From: Denitromonas ohlonensis
Lineage (GTDB): Bacteria > Pseudomonadota > Gammaproteobacteria > Burkholderiales > Rhodocyclaceae
Direction: 5' to 3'
Length of the DNA: 64,000 bases
NCBI RefSeq assembly: GCF_007625205.1
Contig: NZ_VMNI01000020.1
Span: forward strand, 124,001 to 188,000
Positions 22,905 through 32,074 of this stretch are shown piece after piece. The notes beneath the pieces are model-generated. The model had not been told where the DNA came from and made no database searches. It saw nothing but the letters and a program-made list of their open reading frames with translations. Both the position numbers and the translations under genes were made by a program. Each line of letters begins with the position of its first letter. Positions within the stretch are counted from its first letter, which is position 1.

Positions 22905-23819
22905 ATGATGAAAACTTTGCCAAAAAATAGCACGACCGATCGTATTGAATTGCTGACCCCCGCGCAACGCCGCTGGGTATCGCTCAGCGCGCGGCTGTTT
23001 CCGGGCTGGACGGCGGGCAAGGCCGAGGCGCTGCTGCTTCGACCACCACGCAAACGGGGGCGGGCGGGTGAGGTGCTCAGTGCCTGGGGCCAGCGCGAGA
23101 CCTTGAGCGTGGGCGGCCACGCGATGGCGGTGTGGCATTTCGGCGAGGCCGGGCGGCGGCGCGTGGTGCTGGTGCATGGCTGGGGCGGGTATGGCGCGCA
23201 ATTGGCCGCCTGGGTGCCGGCTTTGCTGGCGCGTGGGTTTGCGGTCAGCGTATTCGACCAGCCTGGCCATGGCGACAGCGATGGCCAGGCGGGGATCTTG
23301 CCCGACTTCATTGCCGGCTTGCGAGCGGTGATGGCGGTGGTGCCCGATGTGGCGGCCGTGGTGGCGCATTCGATGGGCGCCGCCAGTGCCTTGCATGCGG
23401 TGCGCGAGGGCTTGCCGGTGGATGCCCTGGTGTTGATTGGCTCGCCGGGCTCCTTCGACATCCACCTGAAAAGTTTGTCTCGGCGGGTTGGCCTGGGGCG
23501 GCGGGCGCATCACTCGCTACGCGGCCGACTGGAGCGTCGCTATGTGCCAATCGCTGAAATGGATGCCTTGCGCGACCTGCCCGTGGCGCGCACGCGTGCC
23601 CTGTTTGTGCATGACGAGGATGACTCGGAGGTCGACTTCAGCCATCTGGCACGACTGCATGCCGCCTGGCCGGGGAGCGAGACGATGGCCACTCACGGCT
23701 ACGGGCACCATCGGATCCTGCGCGCGCCGGAGGTGATCGCGAGATCGGTGGACTTTCTGGCGGAGGCCCTAAAGCAAAAAAATCGAGGCCAGCCCAAGGA
23801 AGATGAAGAAGCCGCCTGA
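22905..23819 (+). CDS. Alpha/beta hydrolase
   Basis: A 304-residue cytosolic alpha/beta-hydrolase. The oxyanion region is LVHGWGGYGAQLAAW, the nucleophile elbow is AHSMGAASAL, the acidic residue lies in FVHDEDDSEVDF and the catalytic histidine is in HGYGHHRIL. The catalytic triad is intact; the substrate is unknown. AGAGAGAGG precedes the paired ATGs at 22905/22908. It probably forms an operon with the upstream TetR regulator. Its last 51 bases overlap the 3' end of mgtE on the opposite strand, an unusually long convergent coding overlap. Confidence 0.88.
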   Translation: MMKTLPKNSTTDRIELLTPAQRRWVSLSARLFPGWTAGKAEALLLRPPRKRGRAGEVLSAWGQRETLSVGGHAMAVWHFGEAGRRRVVLVHGWGGYGAQLAAWVPALLARGFAVSVFDQPGHGDSDGQAGILPDFIAGLRAVMAVVPDVAAVVAHSMGAASALHAVREGLPVDALVLIGSPGSFDIHLKSLSRRVGLGRRAHHSLRGRLERRYVPIAEMDALRDLPVARTRALFVHDEDDSEVDFSHLARLHAAWPGSETMATHGYGHHRILRAPEVIARSVDFLAEALKQKNRGQPKEDEEAA

Positions 23820-25205
23820 GTCGGTACAGGCGGTGATCATGACGCTGGCGCCGAGGGCCGGGTCGCGTCCGAGGCGCTGCATGGTGGTGGGGATGATGAC
23901 CCCCATGCTGGCGGCCAGCAGCAGATTGAGCGTGGTCGCCAGCGTCATCACCAGGCCGAGTTCGGCGTTGCTGTACAACAACCAGGCCATCACGCCGAGC
24001 AGGCCGCCCCACACCAGGCCATTGATCAGGGCGACGCCAACTTCCTTTTTGAGCAGGCGCTTGCCGCTCTCGTGGCTGATCTGGCCGACGGCCATGGCGC
24101 GCACGATCATGGTGATGGTCTGATTGCCGGAGTTGCCGCCAATGCCCGCCACGATGGGCATCAGTGCGGCGAGGGCGACCAGTTTCTCGATGGCGCCTTC
24201 GAAGACGCCGATCACCCGCGAGGCGATGAAAGCGGTGACCAGATTGACCGCCAGCCAGGCCCAGCGGTTGCGCACCGAGTCGAGCACCGGGGCAAAGATG
24301 TCTTCTTCTTCGCGCAGACCGGCCTGATTGAGCAGTTCGGCTTCGGATTCTTCGCGGATGTAATCCACGACTGCGGCGACGGTCACGCGACCGATAAGGC
24401 GGTCGTCGGAGGAGACCACCGGCGCCGACACCAGATCGTAGCGTTCGAAGGCGGTGGCGGCGTCCTCGGCCTTGTCGTCGGGGCGCAGCAGCAGCGGGTC
24501 GTCATTCATGATCTCCGACACCAGTGCGTCCGGGTCGCACACCAGCATGCGCCTGAGCGAGAGCACGCCGCGCACGGCTTCTTCGCGGTCGACGACATAG
24601 AGCTTGTCGGTATGGTCGGGCAGTTCGGTAAAGCGGCGCAGGTAGCGCAGCACGACTTCCAGGCGCACATCTTCGCGGACGGTCACCATGTCGAAGTCCA
24701 TCAACGCGCCGACCGTGCCTTCGGGGTAGGACATGGCGGCGCGCAACTGGGCGCGCTCTTCCACGTCCAGCGACAGGTACACATCCTCCATCACCGCGTC
24801 GGGCAGGTCGGGCGCGAGGTCGGCCAGTTCGTCGGCGTCGAGTTGCTCGGCCGCGGCCTTGAGCTCCTCGTGCGCCATGGTCTCGATCAGCGATTCGCGC
24901 ACCGCATCGGAGACTTCCAGCAGGATCTCGCCGTCGCGCTCGGCCTTGACCAGATCCCAGACGAAGAGACGCTCGTCAACCGGCAGCGCTTCGAGGATGT
25001 AGGCGATGTCGGCCGGGTGCAGCTCTTCGAGTTTTTGCGTCAGCTCGGCCACATGCTGGCGATGGACCAAGGCGTCCACCAGCTCGTGGCGGGGCATCTC
25101 CTGGCGGTGCACGAGGGTCTCGACCAGCGACTGGCGGCGCAGCAGGTCTTGCACCTCTTTCAGGTGCGCCTGGACATTCTCGCGAGGCTGCTCGAGTTCG
25201 GACAT
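23769..25205 (-). CDS. mgtE: MgtE-type magnesium transporter
   Basis: A 478-residue magnesium channel/transporter. The cytosolic N domain of helical repeats (ELHPADIAYILEALP, LIETMAHEEL) is followed by two CBS domains (VRGVLSLRRMLV..., LIGRVTVAAVVDYI) that sense Mg2+, then a C-terminal five-helix membrane domain with the ion-path motif GGIGGNSGNQT. Start 25205 gives MSELEQPRE; an upstream extension to 25256 would precede the family start. Its C-terminal FLGLASIFLL is encoded within the overlap with the convergent hydrolase gene. Confidence 0.94.
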   Translation of the reverse strand: MSELEQPRENVQAHLKEVQDLLRRQSLVETLVHRQEMPRHELVDALVHRQHVAELTQKLEELHPADIAYILEALPVDERLFVWDLVKAERDGEILLEVSDAVRESLIETMAHEELKAAAEQLDADELADLAPDLPDAVMEDVYLSLDVEERAQLRAAMSYPEGTVGALMDFDMVTVREDVRLEVVLRYLRRFTELPDHTDKLYVVDREEAVRGVLSLRRMLVCDPDALVSEIMNDDPLLLRPDDKAEDAATAFERYDLVSAPVVSSDDRLIGRVTVAAVVDYIREESEAELLNQAGLREEEDIFAPVLDSVRNRWAWLAVNLVTAFIASRVIGVFEGAIEKLVALAALMPIVAGIGGNSGNQTITMIVRAMAVGQISHESGKRLLKKEVGVALINGLVWGGLLGVMAWLLYSNAELGLVMTLATTLNLLLAASMGVIIPTTMQRLGRDPALGASVMITACTDSGGFFIFLGLASIFLL

Positions 25206-25301
25206 GAGGTGGATTCCGCGGCGCTGAAGGGGGCGGCCGGTTTTGGCGGGGGCCATTGTACGTGCTTTGCCCGGGGGGCGCGATGCCGGTTTTTGGCCGG
25301 A

Positions 25302-25994
25302 TCAGGGCACTTGCGATCGGTGCATCCGGGCTTGTATGCGCTCGGCGTGAGCGGCCAGGCGGGGGCCGAACTGGCGCTCGTAACGGCGCGGGTTGGGCAG
25401 CATCACGGCCAGTCGCGCCGCTTGTGCCGGGCCGAGCGAGGCGGCCGGTTGGCCGAAATAATGGCGCGCGGCGGCCTCGGCGCCGAACACACCGCGCCCC
25501 CACTCGACCACGTTGAGATACACCTCAAGAATCCGCCGCTTGCTCCAGGTGGTCTCGATCATCAGGGTGACAATCGCCTCCTGCGCCTTGCGCACATAGC
25601 TGCGCGAGGGCGACAGAAACAGGTTCTTGGCCAGTTGCTGGCTGATCGTCGAGCCGCCCGCGACCGCGGCGCCACGCTTTTGATTCTTTTCGATGGCGCG
25701 CTGGATGCCTTCCCAGTCGAAGCCTTCGTGTTCCAGAAAACGGTCGTCTTCGGCCGCCACCACGGCTTGCTTGAGATGGCGGGAGATCTTGGCGTAGGGC
25801 ACCCACTGGTGCTTGAGCCGGGCGTTGGGCTCGCTTTCGCGCAGGACAGACAACTGGGTGGACATGAAGCGGGTCATGTCCGGGTCGTTGCGGGTCCACC
25901 ACAGCACATGCGCGAAAATCCAGCACTCGTAGAGGACGAAGGTCGCCAGCAGGAGCAGCAGCGCGCCGCCGGTCCAGCGGCCGATGGCTTTCAT
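25302..25994 (-). CDS. mtgA: Monofunctional biosynthetic peptidoglycan transglycosylase
   Basis: A 230-residue GT51 glycosyltransferase polymerising lipid II at the inner membrane. One N-terminal membrane helix (ALLLLLATFVLYECWIF) anchors it; the catalytic motifs VVAAEDDRFLEHEGFD, GGSTISQQLAKNLFL and KRRILEVYLN are all present in order. There is no transpeptidase domain. The start overlaps the aroE stop by four bases (ATGA), the usual aroE-mtgA arrangement in betaproteobacteria. Confidence 0.95.
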   Translation of the reverse strand: MKAIGRWTGGALLLLLATFVLYECWIFAHVLWWTRNDPDMTRFMSTQLSVLRESEPNARLKHQWVPYAKISRHLKQAVVAAEDDRFLEHEGFDWEGIQRAIEKNQKRGAAVAGGSTISQQLAKNLFLSPSRSYVRKAQEAIVTLMIETTWSKRRILEVYLNVVEWGRGVFGAEAAARHYFGQPAASLGPAQAARLAVMLPNPRRYERQFGPRLAAHAERIQARMHRSQVP

Positions 25995-26824
25995 CCGCCT
26001 GCCAGTGTCGCGCGCTGTGCGGCGAGTACCGGGGCGGTGTCGGGACGAACGCCGCGCCAGATCAGGAAGCTCTCCGCCGCCTGCTCGATGAGCATGCCCA
26101 GGCCGTCGGCCACGCGTGCGGCGCCAGCGGTAGACGCCGCGATCAGAAACGCGGTGGGCTCGGCGCCGTACATCATGTCGTAGGCCAGCGCGCCGGGGGC
26201 GTAGACCGTGTCGGGGATGGCCGGGGCGGCGGCTGACAGGCTGGCCGAGGTGGCGTTGATGATGATCTCGAAGGCAGCGATGCCGAGGTCGTCGAAACCG
26301 CTGGCGGTCAGCGGGACTGCGCCGGCCAGGCCGTCGAACTCGCCGGCCAGTTCGACCGCTTTGGCGGCCGTGCGGTTGGCGATGTGCAGTGCGCGTGGGG
26401 CGGCTTCGATCAGCGGCTGAATGGCGCCGCGCGCCGCGCCGCCCGCGCCGAGTAGCAGCACGCGCCGGCCAGCCAGCGGGCAGTCGAGATTGGCGATCAG
26501 GTCGCGCACCACACCGACGCCATCGGTGTTGTCACCATGAATGCCATCGGCGCGAAAGCTGAGCGTGTTGACCGCGCCGGCGGCCTGGGCGCGCGGCGAC
26601 AGGTGGTCGGCCAGCGCGAAGGCTTCGAGCTTGAAGGGCACGGTCACGTTCATGCCACGGCCCCCCGCAGCGATGAAGTCGCGCACCGTGTCGACGAAGC
26701 CGTCGAGCGGGGCCAGGATGCGTTCGTAAGTCATCGCCTCTCCGGTCTGCGCGGCAAAGGCGGCGTGGATGGACGGAGATTTGCTGTGGGCGACGGGGTG
26801 GCCGATCAGGGCGTAGCGGTCCAT
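25991..26824 (-). CDS. aroE: Shikimate dehydrogenase (NADP+)
   Basis: A 277-residue enzyme reducing 3-dehydroshikimate to shikimate for aromatic amino acid synthesis. The substrate-binding HSKSPSIHAAF is at residues 13-23, the catalytic lysine is in NVTVPFK, and the NADP Rossmann motif is GAGGAARG with the following ANRT specificity loop. All key residues are intact. It is translationally coupled to mtgA downstream and lies 57 bases from the upstream tonB-like gene. Confidence 0.95.
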   Translation of the reverse strand: MDRYALIGHPVAHSKSPSIHAAFAAQTGEAMTYERILAPLDGFVDTVRDFIAAGGRGMNVTVPFKLEAFALADHLSPRAQAAGAVNTLSFRADGIHGDNTDGVGVVRDLIANLDCPLAGRRVLLLGAGGAARGAIQPLIEAAPRALHIANRTAAKAVELAGEFDGLAGAVPLTASGFDDLGIAAFEIIINATSASLSAAAPAIPDTVYAPGALAYDMMYGAEPTAFLIAASTAGAARVADGLGMLIEQAAESFLIWRGVRPDTAPVLAAQRATLAGG

Positions 26825-26881
26825 GGGCTCGGGGGCGCGTGAGAAAACGCCATTTTACCGTCGCTGGCCAGCGTGCCGACG

Positions 26882-27817
26882 CTATTTGGCGCTGGTCTCG
26901 AGCGCGTCGGCGTTGGTGAAGCTCCAGGTGCGTGTGATTTCGACGATGTCGGTGTCTTTGCGGATGCTGGCCGGGAAGGCCGAGAAGGGCGCCGCCAGCT
27001 CGACGATGCGCCGGGCGGCGTTGTCGAGCACGGTGTGGCCGGAGGACCGATGGATGTTGATGGACTCGACGCTGCCGTCGGCGCGGATGACCACCGACAT
27101 CAGCAGGCTGCCGTAGAGTTTGCCGCGCGCCGAGTCGGGGTAGTTGAGCGTGCCGACGCGCTCGATCTTGAGGCGCCAGTCTTCGACGTACTGCGCGAAG
27201 CGGTATTCCTTGGTGCGCGCGCCGATGAACTTCTTGCGCGGGCGCTTGGCGTATTCATTGAGGTTCTTGTCGATCTTGGCTTCGAGCCGGGCGATGGCGG
27301 CGGCGCTGTCCATCAACTCGGTGCCGGAGAGCTCGCGCGGGGTCTCGGCCGGGGCGTCGCTGTTCTTGACCACCGGTTGCGTGGTCGGGCGGGTTTTCTT
27401 GGCCTCGGCCACCAGTTTGCGCTGCGCCGCTTCGAGCGCTTCGACCTTGCGCTTGGCGTCCATCAACTGGTCGCCGTCTTTTTGCTTTGGTTTGGGCGGC
27501 ACCGGGGTGCTGGCCATCTGCTTGGCGTCGGTGTTGCCGCCGCCATCGAGGTTGGCCTGCGCCAGCGCTTCGGCCTTGTCGGGCGCGCGGGCGTGGCGGG
27601 CGTTGACCAGCACCACTTCGAGGCCGCTGTCGCGCTTGAACGCCTTTTTGATGTCGGGGAATTCGAAGTGCAGCGATAACACCGCGGCGTGCAATAAAAA
27701 GGAGATGCCGAAGGCGATGATCACCGCCGATGAGCCGCGCCGCGCCCAGGCACGCGCCGACGGCCGCGGGGCCGCCTTTTTGGCGCGTGGTGTCGGGGCT
27801 TTGACGGCTTTGATCAT
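26882..27817 (-). CDS. TonB family energy transducer-like protein
   Basis: A 311-residue envelope protein with one N-terminal membrane helix (SSAVIIAFGISFLLHAAVLSL, about residues 30-50), a long charged linker rich in Pro, Lys and coiled-coil-like heptads (VEALEAAQRKLVAEAKK), and a C-terminal TonB-type domain (TLNYPDSARGKLYGSLLMSVVIRADGSV...). In TonB systems this domain contacts outer-membrane receptors. No exbB/exbD or receptor gene is adjacent, so it may be an orphan transducer. It lies nine bases downstream of the RNase II-family gene. Confidence 0.83.
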   Translation of the reverse strand: MIKAVKAPTPRAKKAAPRPSARAWARRGSSAVIIAFGISFLLHAAVLSLHFEFPDIKKAFKRDSGLEVVLVNARHARAPDKAEALAQANLDGGGNTDAKQMASTPVPPKPKQKDGDQLMDAKRKVEALEAAQRKLVAEAKKTRPTTQPVVKNSDAPAETPRELSGTELMDSAAAIARLEAKIDKNLNEYAKRPRKKFIGARTKEYRFAQYVEDWRLKIERVGTLNYPDSARGKLYGSLLMSVVIRADGSVESINIHRSSGHTVLDNAARRIVELAAPFSAFPASIRKDTDIVEITRTWSFTNADALETSAK

Positions 27818-27826
27818 GACAACATT

Positions 27827-29728
27827 CTACTGTGCAAGCGAATCGGCAGCGGCCTCGTCGGTGGCTTCGGAGAGCAGGCTGACGAAGCGCGCGCGCACGT
27901 CGACATCGAGCAGGTCCGAATCCTTGAGCTCCAGACTGATATGCGCGCCCGGCGCTTGCAGGGGCATGCCATTGACCTTGAACACGAAGGGCGAGTCGTC
28001 GAGGCGCACCACGTTGTCGCGCAGCACGCGGGCGGTGATGATCGGGTCTTCGCGCTGACGCAGCCAGCGCACGCACCAGTAGCGTTCCATGTGGCGCTGG
28101 AACTCGGCGTAGGCGGTGTAGGCCAGGTCGAAGTCGCGCACGGCTTCCATCAGGTCTTGCGACTTGGGCGGGAAGGGTGGCTCGACGCCTTGCAGCACGC
28201 TGATCAGTTGCCACTGATTGACCATGTCGACATAGCGGCGCAGCGGCGAGCTGGACCAGGCGTAGCAATCGACGCCCAGGCCTTCGTGCGGTGCGGCCAC
28301 GGTGGCCATGCGCACCTTGCCGCCGCCTTGCACGCGGTAGATGCCCGGCACGCCGGCTTCATCCAGGCGCTTGCCCCAGGTGGAATTGGCGGCAATCATC
28401 AGCTCGGAGACGGTCTTGTCGATGGGCGAGCCGCGCAGGCGCTGGCCGATGCTGATCACGCCGGGGCCGTCGGGCGAGGTGGCGTCCCAATCGACCGCGA
28501 AGCTGAAATCGGTCTGCGTCTGGTTGGTGGCCGGTTTGCCGCGGCCGGCTTCCAGAATGGTGGCCAGCTCCCACAGCAGGGTCAGCTCTTTCTTCCAGGG
28601 GAAGTCGGGGCCGCCGTTCATCAGGGTGTCGTCGTTGAACACCGGCTCCAGGTCGTGGTGGCGCAGGTTGGCGGCAATGGGCACCATCTCCAGCCGGGTT
28701 TCATGGCTGAGCACGGCGAGCGCGTTGGTGATGTCGAGGTAGAGCGACACCGCCGGGCAGGTGCGTCCGGCCTCCAGCGTGAAGGTCTCGACCACCGAAT
28801 CGGGCAGCATGGTGATCTTATTGCCGGGCATGTAGACCGTCGACAGGCGCTTGCGGGCAATCTCGTCGAGCGTCGAGCCCCGCGCAAAGCCCAGGCCCGG
28901 CGCGGCGATGTGGATGCCGATGCGCCAGCCGCCGCCTTCGCGCGGGGTGACCGAGAAGGCGTCGTCGATCTCGGTGGTGGTGGCGTCGTCGATGGAGAAG
29001 GCTTTGACGTCTGCCACCAGCAGATCTTGCGGCCACGTGCAGGTGGGCACCTCGCCAAAGTCGGTGCCATCCGGGAACTGGTCGAACAGGAAGCGACCGT
29101 AGTGCACATCGTAAGTCGAGCTGAAGGCGCCGCACTTGAGCAGCAGCGCGGCGGCGCTCAGGCCACTGTCGACGCAGGCGGCTTCGAGGGCTTTGGCTTC
29201 GAGGCGGTTGCGGTCGGGGCGGTAGAGCAGTTGCGCCACCATGCCGTCGAACTCGTCGGGCAGCTCACCGGCGAGCAGGCGGTCGCGCATGGCTTCGATG
29301 GCGAGGCTTTGCTGACGTTTTTTCTCCAGCCCGGCCAAGGCGGCCTGGAGGATGTCGTCGGGTGCCTTGCGGAAGCGGCCGCGGCCCTTGCGGTGGAAGT
29401 AGATCGGCGCCGAATGCAGGCACAGCAGCACAGCGGCGGATTCGACCGCGTTGGGCACATGGCCGAAGTAGTCTTTGGCAAAGTCGACAAAATCGAATTC
29501 GTCGTCGCCGCAGACCTCCCACAGGAAGTCGACCTCCAGCGATTCGGCTTCGGACTCCGCGCGCGGGATCAGCTCGCCGGGGGCAGGGCTGTCGAAATTG
29601 AGCAGCACATGGTTGCGCTTGATCTTGAGGCGCTTGCCATGCGTGTTCTCGACTTGCAGGGAGCTGTCGTTGTCCAGCAGAACGGTGCCGCATTTAAAGG
29701 CGCCGCTCTCGTCATAAAGCACGTGCAT
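27827..29728 (-). CDS. RNase II/RNB family exoribonuclease (VacB-like)
   Basis: A 633-residue cytosolic 3'-5' exoribonuclease candidate. The RNB catalytic signature is FSIDDATTTEIDDAFSV (about residues 243-259), where the aspartates bind magnesium, followed by IGIHIAAPG, VYMPGNKITMLP and the CYAWSSSPLRRYVDMVNQWQ region near 485-505. An S1-like C-terminal tail is short. It belongs to the compact group found next to tonB-like and aroE genes in betaproteobacteria rather than full-length RNase R. The N-terminal about 60 residues may form an RNA-binding barrel. Confidence 0.88.
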   Translation of the reverse strand: MHVLYDESGAFKCGTVLLDNDSSLQVENTHGKRLKIKRNHVLLNFDSPAPGELIPRAESEAESLEVDFLWEVCGDDEFDFVDFAKDYFGHVPNAVESAAVLLCLHSAPIYFHRKGRGRFRKAPDDILQAALAGLEKKRQQSLAIEAMRDRLLAGELPDEFDGMVAQLLYRPDRNRLEAKALEAACVDSGLSAAALLLKCGAFSSTYDVHYGRFLFDQFPDGTDFGEVPTCTWPQDLLVADVKAFSIDDATTTEIDDAFSVTPREGGGWRIGIHIAAPGLGFARGSTLDEIARKRLSTVYMPGNKITMLPDSVVETFTLEAGRTCPAVSLYLDITNALAVLSHETRLEMVPIAANLRHHDLEPVFNDDTLMNGGPDFPWKKELTLLWELATILEAGRGKPATNQTQTDFSFAVDWDATSPDGPGVISIGQRLRGSPIDKTVSELMIAANSTWGKRLDEAGVPGIYRVQGGGKVRMATVAAPHEGLGVDCYAWSSSPLRRYVDMVNQWQLISVLQGVEPPFPPKSQDLMEAVRDFDLAYTAYAEFQRHMERYWCVRWLRQREDPIITARVLRDNVVRLDDSPFVFKVNGMPLQAPGAHISLELKDSDLLDVDVRARFVSLLSEATDEAAADSLAQ

Positions 29729-29771
29729 CGGGGGGCTGTCTGGGAGGTTGAGGCCCGACAGTTTAATGGAT

Positions 29772-30656
29772 TCAGGCGCGCGATGGCGCTCGGCTGGCGC
29801 GCAGCAGATCGGCGGTGTAGAGCGCCAGCGCGCACCAGATGATCACGAAGCCCGCCAGGCGGGCGGCGTCGAAGGCTTCGTGGAACACAAAGATGGCCAG
29901 CAGGAAGTTCAGGCTGGGCGCCAGATACTGCAAAAAGCCGACCGTCGCCAGCGGCAGGCGGCGGGCGCCGAAGGCAAACAGCATGAGCGGCGTGGCGGTG
30001 AGCACACCGGCAACGGGTAGCAGCAGATCGATGTGCAGGTCGTGGCCGAAGTGAAGGTCGCCGGTGAGGTAGAGCCAACCCAGCCAGCCGAGTGCCAGCG
30101 GCAAGACCAGCACGGTTTCGACGCACAGGCCGACGATGGCGTCGACCGGGGTGCGCTTGCGCAGCAGGCCGTAGATGCCGAAGGTCAGTGCCAGAAACAG
30201 GGCGATCCACGGCACCGCGCCGACCGCGGCGATGCGCCAGGCCACGCCGCAGGCGGCGATGGCGACGGCCAGTTTCTGCAGCGGCCGGAGCCGTTCACCC
30301 AGAAACAGCCGGCCGAGCAGCACACTGAGCAGCGGGTTGATGAAGTAGCCCAGGCTGCCTTCGAGCACGCGCTCGTGCGTGATCGCCCAGACAAAAACCA
30401 GCCAGTTGCTGCCGGTGAGCAGGGCGGTGAATAACAAGGTGCGAAGCAGCCGACGGTTGCCAAACGCGGCGCGCAGCGCCGGGCCTTGTCGCATGAAGCC
30501 GACCAGCGCGGCCAGAAAGACGACCGACCACAGCACGCGGTGGGCAACGATTTCGTCAGCCGGTACCGTGCCCACCGCCTTGAAGTACAGCGGCGCCAGG
30601 CCCCAGATGGTGAAGGCCGCCAGGGCGGCGAGTATGCCGCGGCGCGTGTCGTCCAC
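29772..30656 (-). CDS. rarD: RarD protein, EamA/DMT superfamily transporter
   Basis: A 294-residue inner-membrane protein with about ten hydrophobic helices, of the RarD branch of the drug/metabolite transporter superfamily. The RarD-specific opening RGILAALAAFTIWGLAPLYFK, the EIVAHRVLWSV block, and FLGERLRPLQKLAV followed by FLQYLAPSLNFLLA support the call. It begins with GTG at 30656. The substrate is unknown. It is separated by three bases from the upstream methyltransferase gene. Confidence 0.92.
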   Translation of the reverse strand: MDDTRRGILAALAAFTIWGLAPLYFKAVGTVPADEIVAHRVLWSVVFLAALVGFMRQGPALRAAFGNRRLLRTLLFTALLTGSNWLVFVWAITHERVLEGSLGYFINPLLSVLLGRLFLGERLRPLQKLAVAIAACGVAWRIAAVGAVPWIALFLALTFGIYGLLRKRTPVDAIVGLCVETVLVLPLALGWLGWLYLTGDLHFGHDLHIDLLLPVAGVLTATPLMLFAFGARRLPLATVGFLQYLAPSLNFLLAIFVFHEAFDAARLAGFVIIWCALALYTADLLRASRAPSRA

Positions 30657-30659
30657 GAC

Positions 30660-31490
30660 TTACGGCTTGATGGCGGTGGCGATCAGCGTGCTGGCGGGGA
30701 CGTGGTAGCCGTCGTCGTCAGCCAGATCGGCGAGATCGTCGGCGACGGCGGCGCGCAGTGCCTGCTGCTTGTCGGCGGGGAGGCGGGACAGCGCTTCGGT
30801 GGCGCCGCCGGCGAGCGCGAGAAAGGCGTCCCAGTAGGCGTCGGCGGTGGCGAAGCGGCAGTGGAAGTCATGCGGCGCGAGCGTGATGCGGCCGAAGCCG
30901 GCCTCGCTCAGCATCGCGCTCAGGTAGGCCGGGTCGCCAAAGCGGAACACCGAGGGGCGCGCCACTTTGGGCGCCGGCAGCAGTCGGGCGATGCATTGCT
31001 GGGCGCGCTCGATCAGCGGCACGCTGCCGGCGGCGCCCCATACCGATAGCGCGATGCGCCCGCCCGGCTTGAGGCTGCGGCGCAATTCTGCCAGGGCTTT
31101 GTCGGGGTGCGGCAGCACGAACAGGCCGAGGCCGATGCTGATGCCGTCGAAGTGGCCGTCGGGCGTGCACAGGCGCTCGGCATCGGTGGCGGCGAACAAC
31201 ACATTGCCGGCGTCGATGTTGCGCCGGGCGTGGGCGAGCATGCCGTCGGCGATGTCGGTGGCCAGCACCGAGCCGGTCGGGCCGAGCTGCGGCGCCATGG
31301 CGCGGGCGAGCAGGCCGGGGCCGCTGGCGACGTCGAGCCAGTGCTCGCCGGGCGCGGGCGCGGCGGCCGCGATGAGCGCGTCCTGCAAGCTGGCGCGCAG
31401 ATGGGCGGCGTTGTCGTAGTGGGCGGCGATGCGGTTGAAGCCGGCGCGCTCCATGGCCTTGAAGCGGCGGGCGTCGAAGTCGGAACTCAT
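30660..31490 (-). CDS. Class I SAM-dependent methyltransferase
   Basis: A 276-residue Rossmann methyltransferase of the UbiE/COQ5-like group. Motif I is WLDVASGPGLLARAMAPQ, the post-I acidic residue is in VLATDIADGM, motif II is FDGISIGLGLFVLPHP and motif III is LKPGGRIALSVWG. The acceptor is not identifiable. The start overlaps the YqiA esterase stop (ATGA). It sits between that esterase gene and rarD in a leftward operon. Confidence 0.85.
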   Translation of the reverse strand: MSSDFDARRFKAMERAGFNRIAAHYDNAAHLRASLQDALIAAAAPAPGEHWLDVASGPGLLARAMAPQLGPTGSVLATDIADGMLAHARRNIDAGNVLFAATDAERLCTPDGHFDGISIGLGLFVLPHPDKALAELRRSLKPGGRIALSVWGAAGSVPLIERAQQCIARLLPAPKVARPSVFRFGDPAYLSAMLSEAGFGRITLAPHDFHCRFATADAYWDAFLALAGGATEALSRLPADKQQALRAAVADDLADLADDDGYHVPASTLIATAIKP

Positions 31491-32053
31491 GTGATCTCCG
31501 CGAAGGCGAGGACGTCGTCGAGGTAGTCGTTCCAGCGCGAGAAGCTATGGTCGCCGCCGTCGAGCACGGTCTGGCGGGCGCCGGCGTATTTGGCCACGGC
31601 GTGGCGATAGTCGAGGACTTCGTCGCCGGTCTCGACCATCAGCCAGTAGCGCTCGGGGCGGGTGATTTTTGGCACTTCCATGGCCTTGAAGTCGGCGATG
31701 TACTGCTCGGTGAAATCGAAGACTTCACCGGTGTAGAGGTTGGTCTGCTGGCCGACATAGGGCGCGAGCGAGATGTGCGACAGCACGCTGGGATTGACCG
31801 CGATGGCTTTGAAGCCGTGCTTTTCGGCCAGCCAGGTGGCGTAGAAGCCGCCCAGCGAACTGCCGACCAGGGTGGGCGGCGTGTCGCAGCGCGCGATCTG
31901 CGCTTCGATGAGGTCGATGGCCGCTCTGGGCGCCACCGGTAACTGCTCACACCAGAACTGATCCGCCAGGCCGCGCTCGGCCATGTAGGCTTTCAGGCGC
32001 GAGGCTTTGATCGAGGCGGGCGCGGAGCGGAAGCCGTGGAGGTAGATGATCAT
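31487..32053 (-). CDS. YqiA/YcfP family alpha/beta-fold esterase
   Basis: A 188-residue compact alpha/beta hydrolase of the YqiA family. It begins IIYLHGFRSAPASIKASRL, has the nucleophile elbow VGSSLGGFYATWLA and ends with a histidine in DGGDHSFSRW. Family members hydrolyse short acyl esters in vitro; the in vivo role is unknown. It is 21 bases from uppP and overlaps the methyltransferase start. Confidence 0.9.
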   Translation of the reverse strand: MIIYLHGFRSAPASIKASRLKAYMAERGLADQFWCEQLPVAPRAAIDLIEAQIARCDTPPTLVGSSLGGFYATWLAEKHGFKAIAVNPSVLSHISLAPYVGQQTNLYTGEVFDFTEQYIADFKAMEVPKITRPERYWLMVETGDEVLDYRHAVAKYAGARQTVLDGGDHSFSRWNDYLDDVLAFAEIT

Positions 32054-32074
32054 GGGGCGATCCTGTGCCGTGTG

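Noticed and set aside
24072-26183. A 703-codon plus-strand frame across mgtE, mtgA and aroE
   Set aside because: It spans three well-supported genes on the other strand and their junctions, and translates to low-complexity GC-driven sequence.
27941-29842. A 633-codon plus-strand frame opposite the RNase II-family gene
   Set aside because: Antisense shadow of a gene with intact RNB motifs; composition is Gly/Arg/Gln-rich and lacks any domain.
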